The position numbers and the translations under genes are program-made. Below, in pieces: positions 7,751-16,128 of a stretch of 17,178 nucleotides of DNA. Source of the DNA: Desulfobacula sp. Lineage in GTDB: Bacteria > Desulfobacterota > Desulfobacteria > Desulfobacterales > Desulfobacteraceae. The stretch spans positions 1 to 17,178 of the forward strand of contig JAGLNZ010000280.1 of NCBI GenBank assembly GCA_023139225.1. The letters are read 5' to 3'. The notes under the pieces were generated by a model. That model had not been told where the DNA came from. It saw nothing but the letters and a program-made list of their open reading frames with translations, and did no database searches. The stretch's first letter is position 1; each line of letters opens with the position of its first letter.

Positions 7751-7769
7751 TTTTTGTTTTTTATGTGAT

Positions 7770-10700
7770 TCATCTGAGTTGTTTGACATATTGACTAAGA
7801 TTTTTATAGGCTGCTGTTAAAATAGTAAATCCATCATCCATGCTGTTTGAGTCCTGGTCTCTTCCGGCCTTTTCAAGATTAAATGCCGCCTCAGACAAAT
7901 CCATTGCCGTAAGGTTGGCAGCCCCGCCCTTGATTGCATGCCCCTGTTTTTCTATTGTTTCAAAATCATTGACGGCAATGGCGGTCCGGATCAACTTCAA
8001 TTGTTCACTCACATGGTCTAAAAATTCACTGAGGATTTCATTTAAAAAATCTTCATCATCAAATTCTTTAAGGGCCCTTACCATATCAATGGGCAGATGA
8101 GAGGTTTTCCCGCTATTTTGAAATTCCATCATTTTATCTGCATTAGTTTCTTGTTGAGCCACTGAACTGACCGGTCCCTGATTTGAAGGCAACCACTTTT
8201 CAACCATTGAAATCAAATCTTTTCTTTTTAAAGGCTTTGCCAGATAATCATCCATATCAGCCTTAAGACATTTATCCCTGTAGCCTTTCATGGCATGGGC
8301 CGTCATTGCAATAACCGGAGTTCGTAAGACTTTTTCCATGTCTTTTGAAACATGTTGCTCTATCTGCCTGATTTTTTGAGTGGCTTCATAGCCATCCATC
8401 ACCGGCATTTGAATATCCATAAGGATAAGATCAAACTGCTTTTTCTTGAATATATCCACCGCCCGGGCACCGTTCTCAGCCAAAACAACTTTAAACCCCG
8501 CATAGTTCAAATGTTTCAGGGCAATCTTCTGGTTGGTGGGATAATCTTCTACAACAAGAATTTGAAAATCTCTTTTTTGTGATTCTTGAATGGAATGCTT
8601 TGTAACCAACTGTTTTTCATTGCCTGATCTTTCCTCGATGATGCCCAGAACCGATGCAATAGTGACTTGAAGATCTTTTTTTCTTATGGGCTTGGGCAGG
8701 TATCCTTCAATACCGATTTCCCTGCATTTTTTACCATCGCCGACCGACCCCATTGATGTCAGCAAAATAATCGGAATCGCATCATATGCTTTTATTTTTC
8801 TGATATGTTCAGCAAATTCAAATCCATTAGTTTTCGGCAAATAAAAATTGGTCAGAACTAAATCAATTTTCTTACCTGGCCCACAAGTTTCAAGTATATT
8901 AAAAGCATCTTCATGGCTTTGGGCCACAATGGTTTCACAGCCGAATGCATCCAGATACCTGGAAATAATATATTGATGGGTCTCATTGGCATCAACGACA
9001 AGGACTGACAGTCCGGTCAAATCAATAATTGCGGCTTTTCTTTCATGAATCTTTGCTTCCTGCTTCTTAAAATCAATGGTAAACCAGAATTTAGAACCCT
9101 TGCCTTCTTTGCTTTCCAGACCGATTTGTCCCCCCATAATCTCAACCAGTTGTTTTGATATGGTAGTTCCAAGCCCTGTACCACCGTATTTTCTTGTTGT
9201 CGATCCGTCTGCCTGGGAAAAACTGTCAAAAATACTGCCTTGCTTTTCAATAGGAATACCAATACCGGTATCTTTGACTTCAAACCTGATCGTGACCCGT
9301 TCTGCTGTTTCCTTTATCTTTGTTCCATTAATAAATATTTCACCCTTATTTGTAAATTTGAACGCATTTCCCACAAGATTCATGAAGATCTGGCGAAGCC
9401 TGCCCGGATCACCCTTTAAACGGGTCGGGATATCCGTATCCAGGAAAGAAAAAAACACAAGACCCTTTTTATTCGCTCTGATGCTCAATGCGCCTGAAAG
9501 ATCCTCAAACATTTTTCTAAGATCAAAGGCGATCTCTTCCAGTTCCATTTTCCCGGCCTCAATTTTTGAAAAATCAAGAACTGCATTGATAATTCCCAAA
9601 AGAGAATCCACTTCTGAACTAATGGTCTGAACAAATGTTGTCTGGTTCTGGTCAAGATGACTGTCCATCAATATTTCAGCCATGCCGATAACCCCATTTA
9701 TCGGTGTTCGGATTTCATGGCTCATGTTGGCAAGAAACTCAGATTTGGCTTTGCTGGCTGCTTGTGCCGCCATGGCCATTTTATTTGCGCGCAGGGTTTC
9801 ATTCATCAGATCCTGTTGGGATTTGATTCTTTTTGTAATATCCGTAATAAAAGCAAATAATCCTTTAAAATTACCATCTTCATCAAAGATAGACGTTGCA
9901 TCAACCTTTGAATACAATAATTGTTTATTCTTTTTTACAAATGTAATTTCATAGCTCCAATCAGATGTTTGAGCGCTGTTTTCAAATATTTTTCCATATT
10001 CTTTTTTTGATTGATCCTCAAAAAAGGCAAAGGGTGTTTTCCCCATAATTTCATGTTCTTCATACCCGATCATATCGCACAAAGCATGATTTACCTCAAT
10101 TGTCCGGTTATTTTTGTCAACCTGCCAATATCCGGCCGACGTGGTTTCAATCAACTTCCTGTATTTTTCTTCCCGTTCATGGAGATCGTCAAGGGCTTGT
10201 CGTCTTTCAATGGCAAGGGCAACCTGATTTGAAACGGAAACCAGTAGCTCCAGATCTTTATTACTGAAATGATCCTGTCCTGTATAGCTTTGGATGGCCA
10301 TGATACCTATGGTCTTATCCTGACTGACCAATGGGACTCCCAGCCAGTTTTCAGGAACATGGCCGAGTATCCTCTTATCCTTTGACCTGTCAATAAGATC
10401 CTGTTTCCTCAATAATAATGACTTCCTATTGAGTACAACCTCACTGGTCAATGATGGTATTTTTGAAATATCTCGTATTTCCGTAATCGTCCCATCATAC
10501 TGATCAACATTATACGGCACTTTAATCATATCTTTTTCTTTATCATAAATACCGATATAAAAATTGGGCATTTCTATAATATCATTCAGATAGTTATGAA
10601 TTACCGGATACAGCTCATCAAGGCTTTGAGTGGTATTGACCGCAATTGAAATATTAAAAATTGAGGCATTTATTTTTTTTACATAATTTTTTTGAATGGT

Positions 10701-12305
10701 CTCTTCTTCAAGCTCCCGGGTTCGCATGACAATCATTTTCTCCAAACTGTCACGATGCTTTACCAACTCGTCTTCCAGGGCTTTTCTTTCAGTTCTGTCC
10801 CTGACGACACCCCTGAACCCTGTAACCTTCCCGTCACTATCATATATTAAGGAAACCGATGTTTCGCCGTATAGGGTTTCACCGTCCTTATTAATCAGTC
10901 CATATCCCAAATCGCGTTCAGGCCGTCCGGTATCATACACTCTGCTGAATGTCTGAAATACTTTTTTGGCAGTGTTCTTATCAACGAGCTGCTTGTAATT
11001 CATTGAACAAAACTCCGACCTTGAATATCCTCCCAACAATCTTAAAAGCGTTTCATTAAAAAAAAGAAAATTGCCTTCCAGGTCCACCTCATAATAGCCG
11101 TCATCAATATTTTCAAGAATATTACGGTACTTTTCCTCACTCTGCCTTAGTTTTATTTCTGCTTTATCTCTTTCTTCAAAAACAGAATCCAGATCATATT
11201 TAATAACTGATAAAGCATCAAAAATATCCTTGAACGGATGGGAGTCTTCTATGTTTTGATCACTGATCCCCTTCCGGTCCCAATCCAGAGACCCCATATA
11301 TTTCAGCAGATGGTTCTTGTATGCATCCATCCTGACATTAAATTCCCGGTCATTGCCTTCTTCCTCAATCCCATGTGTTTTATCTTTTAAAAATACCGGG
11401 TTGTGTTTAATCATTTCCACGGCATGATGGATATCTTTAACAACAATGACCTTAAAAGGAAGGAAGGTTTTACTGATATTGACCACCAGAGTCATTAAAG
11501 TGTTCATCCCAAATATAACAAATAATGAACTGGGATACAGTTTATTGATCCTGCTTATCCTCTGGATATATTTTTTTCTGGCCCGCCAGGTAGTTCTTTC
11601 AAAATTTTCCCAGTTCAGGATTCTGAAATATTTTTTCCCATTTTCAAATCCTGCTTCTTTGATGACTTTGCGGTAAAGAACAAAGACATCATCGACATAC
11701 TCTTCTTTTAGAACGCCATGGGATTCGCTGTATATGATATCATCGCCAATAATTTCAAAGATAGCCCGGTACCCTTCACGCTCAAGCTTCCAGTCCTGTT
11801 TATGGGTATTGGCAAAAACAACCGGTTCGTTCCCTTTTTTCAATAAAATTTGAGCCGCTTTTATGGCCCCGGCATAGTCATCTGCAATATAAAGGGAAAA
11901 GGGGACCATGTTCAGGCGTTTTGCCAGCTTAATACTCATCCTGAACATAAAGGATGTATGACAAAAGAAAACTCCCAAAACCCGGTCATTGTCTTTTAAG
12001 TAATCAATATAATACTGTCGGGCATCATTGGATGCACCTGTAAACTCTTTCCAGTCCTGGATCTGGATAAAGGGTTCATTTTCACCAATGGCTGTTTTTG
12101 CAATATTGTCCTGAAGATGAATGCTTTTTACCTGGTCATCATAAAATACATGGCCTTCGGGTTTAACATGAAGAATTCTTTCACCGATCAGAAAAACGCT
12201 TACTTTAAATCCGCCTTTCTTTCCTTCATAAACCCATTCAGGTTTTGAAATGACAGGAAAACCGGTTATGGGACAGACATTGTTGGATTCTGCAAGGTCA
12301 TCCAT
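7770..12305 (-). CDS. Giant multi-domain hybrid histidine kinase with Hpt domain (HK2)
   Basis: A 1511-residue soluble hybrid kinase with no visible membrane segment. In order: a short segment with CPITGFPV (11-18); two tandem copies of an unrecognised alpha/beta domain (about 35-150 and 184-300); PAS (389-510); a coiled coil; GAF (545-702); PAS (710-828); HisKA with His863; HATPase with Asn980 and a slightly unusual G2 box GLGTTIS; receiver 1 (1102-1225); receiver 2 (1245-1365) with Asp1297; Hpt (about 1410-1505) with His1456 in HAIKGGAANL. Receiver 1 is degenerate: Asn1153 replaces the phospho-Asp and Ala1106 one acidic residue, though Lys1205 remains. The likely relay is His863 to Asp1297 to His1456, then an unknown regulator. 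The ATG at 12305 has AAAGGG nine bases upstream; a TTG two codons earlier is less well placed. The gene begins 17 bases after purN, so it probably shares that transcript. Confidence 0.93.
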   Translation of the reverse strand: MDDLAESNNVCPITGFPVISKPEWVYEGKKGGFKVSVFLIGERILHVKPEGHVFYDDQVKSIHLQDNIAKTAIGENEPFIQIQDWKEFTGASNDARQYYIDYLKDNDRVLGVFFCHTSFMFRMSIKLAKRLNMVPFSLYIADDYAGAIKAAQILLKKGNEPVVFANTHKQDWKLEREGYRAIFEIIGDDIIYSESHGVLKEEYVDDVFVLYRKVIKEAGFENGKKYFRILNWENFERTTWRARKKYIQRISRINKLYPSSLFVIFGMNTLMTLVVNISKTFLPFKVIVVKDIHHAVEMIKHNPVFLKDKTHGIEEEGNDREFNVRMDAYKNHLLKYMGSLDWDRKGISDQNIEDSHPFKDIFDALSVIKYDLDSVFEERDKAEIKLRQSEEKYRNILENIDDGYYEVDLEGNFLFFNETLLRLLGGYSRSEFCSMNYKQLVDKNTAKKVFQTFSRVYDTGRPERDLGYGLINKDGETLYGETSVSLIYDSDGKVTGFRGVVRDRTERKALEDELVKHRDSLEKMIVMRTRELEEETIQKNYVKKINASIFNISIAVNTTQSLDELYPVIHNYLNDIIEMPNFYIGIYDKEKDMIKVPYNVDQYDGTITEIRDISKIPSLTSEVVLNRKSLLLRKQDLIDRSKDKRILGHVPENWLGVPLVSQDKTIGIMAIQSYTGQDHFSNKDLELLVSVSNQVALAIERRQALDDLHEREEKYRKLIETTSAGYWQVDKNNRTIEVNHALCDMIGYEEHEIMGKTPFAFFEDQSKKEYGKIFENSAQTSDWSYEITFVKKNKQLLYSKVDATSIFDEDGNFKGLFAFITDITKRIKSQQDLMNETLRANKMAMAAQAASKAKSEFLANMSHEIRTPINGVIGMAEILMDSHLDQNQTTFVQTISSEVDSLLGIINAVLDFSKIEAGKMELEEIAFDLRKMFEDLSGALSIRANKKGLVFFSFLDTDIPTRLKGDPGRLRQIFMNLVGNAFKFTNKGEIFINGTKIKETAERVTIRFEVKDTGIGIPIEKQGSIFDSFSQADGSTTRKYGGTGLGTTISKQLVEIMGGQIGLESKEGKGSKFWFTIDFKKQEAKIHERKAAIIDLTGLSVLVVDANETHQYIISRYLDAFGCETIVAQSHEDAFNILETCGPGKKIDLVLTNFYLPKTNGFEFAEHIRKIKAYDAIPIILLTSMGSVGDGKKCREIGIEGYLPKPIRKKDLQVTIASVLGIIEERSGNEKQLVTKHSIQESQKRDFQILVVEDYPTNQKIALKHLNYAGFKVVLAENGARAVDIFKKKQFDLILMDIQMPVMDGYEATQKIRQIEQHVSKDMEKVLRTPVIAMTAHAMKGYRDKCLKADMDDYLAKPLKRKDLISMVEKWLPSNQGPVSSVAQQETNADKMMEFQNSGKTSHLPIDMVRALKEFDDEDFLNEILSEFLDHVSEQLKLIRTAIAVNDFETIEKQGHAIKGGAANLTAMDLSEAAFNLEKAGRDQDSNSMDDGFTILTAAYKNLSQYVKQLR

Positions 12306-12322
12306 CAGCAATAACCCTTTAG

Positions 12323-13042
12323 TTATAAGGAATCAGCAAATTTTTGAATACATTGGGGATAAAGCTCCCACTCTTTTTCAAGGCCTTTTTTCTTAATGTC
12401 ATCAAGGGTATCATTATCTTTAATTTCAAATGCTTTTTGCCCTATAATGGGGCCTGTATCTTCCCCGTAATCTATAAAATGAACTGTACACCCGCCTATT
12501 TTACAGCCATAGCGAAAGGTGTCACCATATCCGTCCGTACCCGGGAAAGAAGGAAGAAGCGCCGGATGAATATTCATTATTTTATATTTGCCCGGCTCTG
12601 TGTTGATCCTGTCAATAAAATAGGGCGTTAACACCCGCATAAATCCTGCCAGGACAAGAAGATCCATATCATAGGCAAAGATGATATCTAAAAGCTTTTT
12701 TTCTGCAATAGCACGGGTTTTTAAAAAAAATGCAATCTGGTCTTTTGAAGCATCGGTTGCAACCAATTGCTGTTTTGCCTGAATCTGATCTAAATTGAAA
12801 TCATTTGGAAGATCTGCATCATTTATTCCTTTTTTGCAGGACCTGATAATTTGAGAATAATCCACCACAAAGGTATCTATATCTACCTTTTGAGCACGTT
12901 CCAGCCCCTTAACACCGGGATTGTCAGAGCCTGTAAAAACAATATCAGCATCAATACTATTATCAAGACATGCATCGATAATTGCCTGAAGGTTTGTCCC
13001 ACCGCCTGATATCAAAGTTCCAACATTGATTCTCTTTGCCAT
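12323..13042 (-). CDS. purN: Phosphoribosylglycinamide formyltransferase, with an internal extra segment
   Basis: PurN transfers a formyl group from 10-formyl-THF to glycinamide ribonucleotide, the third step of purine synthesis. The N-terminal phosphate-binding loop ISGGGTNLQ is at 11-19. The catalytic triad is present as Asn157 and His159 (NIHPALLPSFPG) and Asp195 (EDTGPII), with the same spacing between them as Asn106, His108 and Asp144 of E. coli. The protein is 239 residues where 190-215 is usual: between about 60 and 113 it carries some 40 extra residues, polar and with a Gln/Lys-rich helix. The C-terminus is short, ending just after the ELYP motif. The frame is open 18 codons further upstream, but the ATG at 13042 is preceded by AGGAGG at ideal spacing and matches the family. 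It follows a cysteine-rich small gene by 20 bases and precedes the giant kinase by 17. Confidence 0.94.
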   Translation of the reverse strand: MAKRINVGTLISGGGTNLQAIIDACLDNSIDADIVFTGSDNPGVKGLERAQKVDIDTFVVDYSQIIRSCKKGINDADLPNDFNLDQIQAKQQLVATDASKDQIAFFLKTRAIAEKKLLDIIFAYDMDLLVLAGFMRVLTPYFIDRINTEPGKYKIMNIHPALLPSFPGTDGYGDTFRYGCKIGGCTVHFIDYGEDTGPIIGQKAFEIKDNDTLDDIKKKGLEKEWELYPQCIQKFADSL

Positions 13043-13062
13043 GTTCTCCTCCTTTAAAAATA

Positions 13063-13284
13063 TTATTGATTGCCGTACCCGTTCTGTCCTCCACAATCAG
13101 GGCATTCCCAGGTAATCCCATTGCAGGTCATGCCCCAAAGATTTTCATACATACATTCCTGGCAAATGGAAAACCCGCACCTGCAATTCCAGCAGAACAT
13201 AACCGTCTGGCCGCAACAATGACATTGTTTTGATTGTTTCCCACGCCTTTTTTCTTTTCTTGTTTTGGCTTTTTGACACATCAT
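13063..13284 (-). CDS. Small cysteine-rich, zinc-ribbon-like protein, function unknown
   Basis: A 73-residue protein with 12 cysteines, not assigned to a family I know. After a basic N-terminal stretch (KAKTRKEKRRGKQSK) come four CxxC pairs: C21/C24, C31/C34, C41/C44 and C61/C64, plus C23, C36 and C54. This predicts two treble-clef or ribbon-type zinc sites, or a small iron-sulfur protein. The last part (WECPDCGGQNGYGNQ) looks like a rubredoxin or zinc-ribbon knuckle. Two adjacent ATGs could start it; the AAAGGAG site lies 12 bases before the first, longer than optimal. It is the first gene before purN and is divergent from polA. The basic tail suggests nucleic acid contact, but that is inference. 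Confidence 0.68.
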   Translation of the reverse strand: MMCQKAKTRKEKRRGKQSKQCHCCGQTVMFCWNCRCGFSICQECMYENLWGMTCNGITWECPDCGGQNGYGNQ

Positions 13285-13370
13285 ATAAATATACTTCTCC
13301 TTTAATAAAAAAGATAGTATATATGCCCTTGATTGAATAAAAATTCAATATTTTAAAAAAAGGTGTCAAT
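13285..13370. promoter_or_regulatory. Divergent promoter region between the cysteine-rich gene and polA
   Basis: These 86 bases must serve both directions. On the minus strand TATACT (13321-13316) is a good -10 element, placed about 32 bases before the leftward ATG, without a clear -35. For polA I see no convincing promoter pair. A perfect inverted repeat lies at 13332-13349: ATTGAAT, four bases, ATTCAAT. It sits about 20 bases before the polA start and could be an operator or a weak AT hairpin. polA has AAAGG about seven bases before its ATG. Confidence 0.4.
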
Positions 13371-16052
13371 ATGGCAGATCCCAAAAAAATATTCCTCATC
13401 GACGGCAGTGCTTTTCTTTATCGCGCGTTCCATGCCATCAGAAGCCTTGCCACATCAAAAGGGCATCCAACCAATGCCACATTTGGTTTTACCAGGATCC
13501 TGTTAAAATTATTAAAGGACAACTCTCCTGAATATGCCGTTGTTTTTTTTGATGTCAAAGGTCCCACATTCAGGCATAAAATGTATGATCAATACAAGGC
13601 AAACCGTCCGCCCATGCCCGAAGAACTTGCAGCTCAGATTCCCGATATCAAACAAATAATTACGGCATTAAATATTCCCATTGTTGAAAAACAGGGGTTT
13701 GAAGCAGACGATCTTGTGGGCACCTATTCAAAACTTGCACAGGAAAAAGGATTCCATGTGGTCATGGTTACCGGTGACAAAGACTTTATCCAGCTTATTA
13801 CCGACAAGTGCACCCTGTGGGACCCCATGAAAGACACCATAAAGGAAGTTGAAACAATAAAAAAAGATATGGGAATAGAGCCCGGACAGTTTATCGATGT
13901 TCTCGGACTTGCCGGAGACAATGCGGACAACATTCCCGGTGTCCAGGGGGTTGGACCTAAAACAGCCATAAAGCTGATCACCCAATTTGGTTCCATTGAA
14001 AATATCTATGAAAATCTTGACAGTCTTAAAAAGAAAAAAAAATTATATGAAAACCTTGCCAACAGCAAAGATATTGTATTTTTAAGCCGTGATCTTGCCA
14101 CCATTGATACATCAATTGCTGTAAAAGAGCAGATCAAAGATTTCAAACTGAAAGAGTTTGACAGGAAAAAAGCATTTGAATTGTTCCAGAAACTCGAATT
14201 CAAAGCCCTTGCCACTCAATTTGCCCAAAAAGCAGATAAGTCTGAAAAAATATATAAGCTTATCACAACAACCAGAGAGCTTGAAAAACTGGCCCATGTT
14301 CTTGAAAACAAGAAAATTTTTGCCATTGATACGGAAACCACTTCCAAACATCCCACAAAGGCGAACCTTGTGGGGATATCCTTTTCTTTCAAGGAAAATC
14401 ATGGATTTTATATTCCCATTGGCCACACCTTTCCCGACGAATGTGAACAACCGGGAAAACAAGAAATACTAAAAATTTTCAAACCTGTTCTTGAAAATCC
14501 GGAAATCAAAAAAGTCGGACAAAACATCAAGTATGATTATATTGTCCTGTCAAGATTCGGTATTGTCATGCAGGGAATTGCCTTTGATACCATGATTGCC
14601 TCCTATCTTTTAAATCCGTCTATAAGGGGTCACAGCCTTGACAGGATTGCCATGAATCTTTTTGGCTATAAAACCATTTCCTATGAAGAGGTGGCAGGTA
14701 AAGGCAAGAATCAGATCGGTTTTCAACAAGTTCCCATTTCTGAGGCGGTAAATTATGCCAGTGAAGATGCGGACATCACTTTTATGGCCTATCAATATTT
14801 TAAAAAAGAAATAAAGAATCAGGGCCTTTCCGATCTGATGGAGAATATTGAGGTGCCCCTTATCACGGTTTTAGGCAACATGGAAATGGAAGGGATTAAA
14901 GTGGATAAAAATGCTTTAAAGCATCTTTCCAACACCTTTAACTTAGAACTGAAAAACCTTGAAAAAGAGATCTATTCCCTTGCCGGCGAAGAATTTAACA
15001 TCAATTCTTCCCAGCAACTGGGGGTCATCCTGTTTGAAAAATTAAACTTAAACGTCATTAAAAAAACAAAAAAGAAAACCGGATATTCTACGGATGTAGA
15101 AGTGCTTACCAAGCTTGCCCAAACCCATGAACTGCCTGAAAAACTTTTACGATACAGAACCCTTGGCAAACTCAAATCAACCTATGTGGATGCCTTGCAA
15201 AAGCTTACCAATATTGAAACGGGAAGAATCCATACCTCATTTAACCAGGCCATTACCGTGACAGGCCGTTTAAGCAGTTCCAATCCAAATCTTCAAAACA
15301 TTCCCATCCGGAAAAAGGAAGGCAAAAAAATAAGAAAAGCCTTTATCCCCAAAGAAGGCCATACGCTGATTTCAGCGGACTATTCCCAGATAGAACTTCG
15401 AATCCTGGCCCATTGTGCCGAAGATGAAATCCTCATTGAAGCGTTTAACAATGGTGAGGATATCCATAAAAGGACTGCCCTGGAAATCTTCCAGGTTTTG
15501 CCCGAATTTGTTACCGAAGATTTAAGAAGCCAGGCCAAGACCATTAATTTCGGTATTGTATACGGTATGAGCGGATTCAGGCTGGCCAATGACCTTGGCA
15601 TCAGCCGCAAAATGGCCGACACCTATATTGATAATTACTTTAAGCGGTATTCCGGTGTTAAAAAATTTATTGATACCACCATAGAAGAGACTAAAAAAAC
15701 CTGTGAGGTCTTTACGATTTTCGGCAGAAAACGGCGCCTGGATGATATCAATTCCTCCAATGTCAATGTTCGCAATTTCGCGCAACGGGCAGCCGTCAAC
15801 ACTCCCATACAAGGCAGTGCGGCCGATTTAATCAAGCTTGCCATGATAAAAATGGATGCTGCCCTGCAAAAAAACAATATGGCCTCAAAAATGCTGTTAT
15901 CCGTGCATGATGAAATTATCTTTGAAACCCCGTTTGAAGAAAAAGACCAATTGATTGATCTTGCAAAAAGCGTCATGGAAAATGTTCATCCACTAAAAGT
16001 CCCCTTAGAAGTCAATTTCGGGACCGGTAAAAACTGGGCCCAGGCACATTAG
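13371..16052 (+). CDS. polA: DNA polymerase I
   Basis: Full-length three-domain DNA polymerase I of 893 residues (E. coli 928), acting in Okazaki fragment processing and excision repair. The N-terminal 5' nuclease (about 1-290) begins IFLIDGSAFLYRAFHA and has VTGDKDFIQL and the helix-hairpin-helix GVQGVGPKTA. The 3'-5' proofreading domain (about 300-490) is active by sequence: Asp320 and Glu322 in DTET, NIKYD for Exo II, and YASEDAD for Exo III. The polymerase domain has motif A DYSQIELR (Asp670), motif B with Lys723 and Phe727, and motif C SVHDE (Asp847), each 35 positions below its E. coli counterpart. Many deltaproteobacterial and other PolI proteins have lost proofreading residues; this one has not. 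Start ATG 13371 is supported by the ribosome site and family alignment. It is divergent from the purN cluster. Confidence 0.97.
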   Translation: MADPKKIFLIDGSAFLYRAFHAIRSLATSKGHPTNATFGFTRILLKLLKDNSPEYAVVFFDVKGPTFRHKMYDQYKANRPPMPEELAAQIPDIKQIITALNIPIVEKQGFEADDLVGTYSKLAQEKGFHVVMVTGDKDFIQLITDKCTLWDPMKDTIKEVETIKKDMGIEPGQFIDVLGLAGDNADNIPGVQGVGPKTAIKLITQFGSIENIYENLDSLKKKKKLYENLANSKDIVFLSRDLATIDTSIAVKEQIKDFKLKEFDRKKAFELFQKLEFKALATQFAQKADKSEKIYKLITTTRELEKLAHVLENKKIFAIDTETTSKHPTKANLVGISFSFKENHGFYIPIGHTFPDECEQPGKQEILKIFKPVLENPEIKKVGQNIKYDYIVLSRFGIVMQGIAFDTMIASYLLNPSIRGHSLDRIAMNLFGYKTISYEEVAGKGKNQIGFQQVPISEAVNYASEDADITFMAYQYFKKEIKNQGLSDLMENIEVPLITVLGNMEMEGIKVDKNALKHLSNTFNLELKNLEKEIYSLAGEEFNINSSQQLGVILFEKLNLNVIKKTKKKTGYSTDVEVLTKLAQTHELPEKLLRYRTLGKLKSTYVDALQKLTNIETGRIHTSFNQAITVTGRLSSSNPNLQNIPIRKKEGKKIRKAFIPKEGHTLISADYSQIELRILAHCAEDEILIEAFNNGEDIHKRTALEIFQVLPEFVTEDLRSQAKTINFGIVYGMSGFRLANDLGISRKMADTYIDNYFKRYSGVKKFIDTTIEETKKTCEVFTIFGRKRRLDDINSSNVNVRNFAQRAAVNTPIQGSAADLIKLAMIKMDAALQKNNMASKMLLSVHDEIIFETPFEEKDQLIDLAKSVMENVHPLKVPLEVNFGTGKNWAQAH

Positions 16053-16062
16053 ACCTTTAAAC

Positions 16063-16092
16063 TTGACTTAATTATATATATACGACAATAAA
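16063..16092 (+). promoter_or_regulatory. Candidate promoter for nadK
   Basis: TTGACT (16063-16068) and AATAAA (16087-16092, four of six matches) are 18 bases apart in the 76-base gap after polA. Transcription would begin near 16099, about 30 bases before the nadK ATG. Read-through from polA is also likely, since no terminator is visible in the gap. Confidence 0.3.
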
Positions 16093-16128
16093 CGTTGCAA
16101 ATTATTTGATGGAGGCGGCAAACAAATC

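Noticed and set aside
7751..7769. A bidirectional terminator between the convergent kinases
   Set aside because: The 19 bases hold a T-run but no stem of useful length, so no hairpin can be supported.
9076..9630. A 184-codon plus-strand frame inside HK2
   Set aside because: It lies opposite the HATPase region, whose motifs are intact on the minus strand, so it is a shadow frame.
13145..13399. An 84-codon minus-strand frame crossing the polA start and the cysteine-rich gene
   Set aside because: It overlaps the start of polA and the ribosome sites of both divergent genes, and is in a different frame from the Cys-patterned protein.
14025..14045. A-rich tract in polA as a possible programmed frameshift site
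   Set aside because: The frame continues unbroken through all three polymerase domains, and Lys-rich A-tracts are common in this AT-rich sequence.
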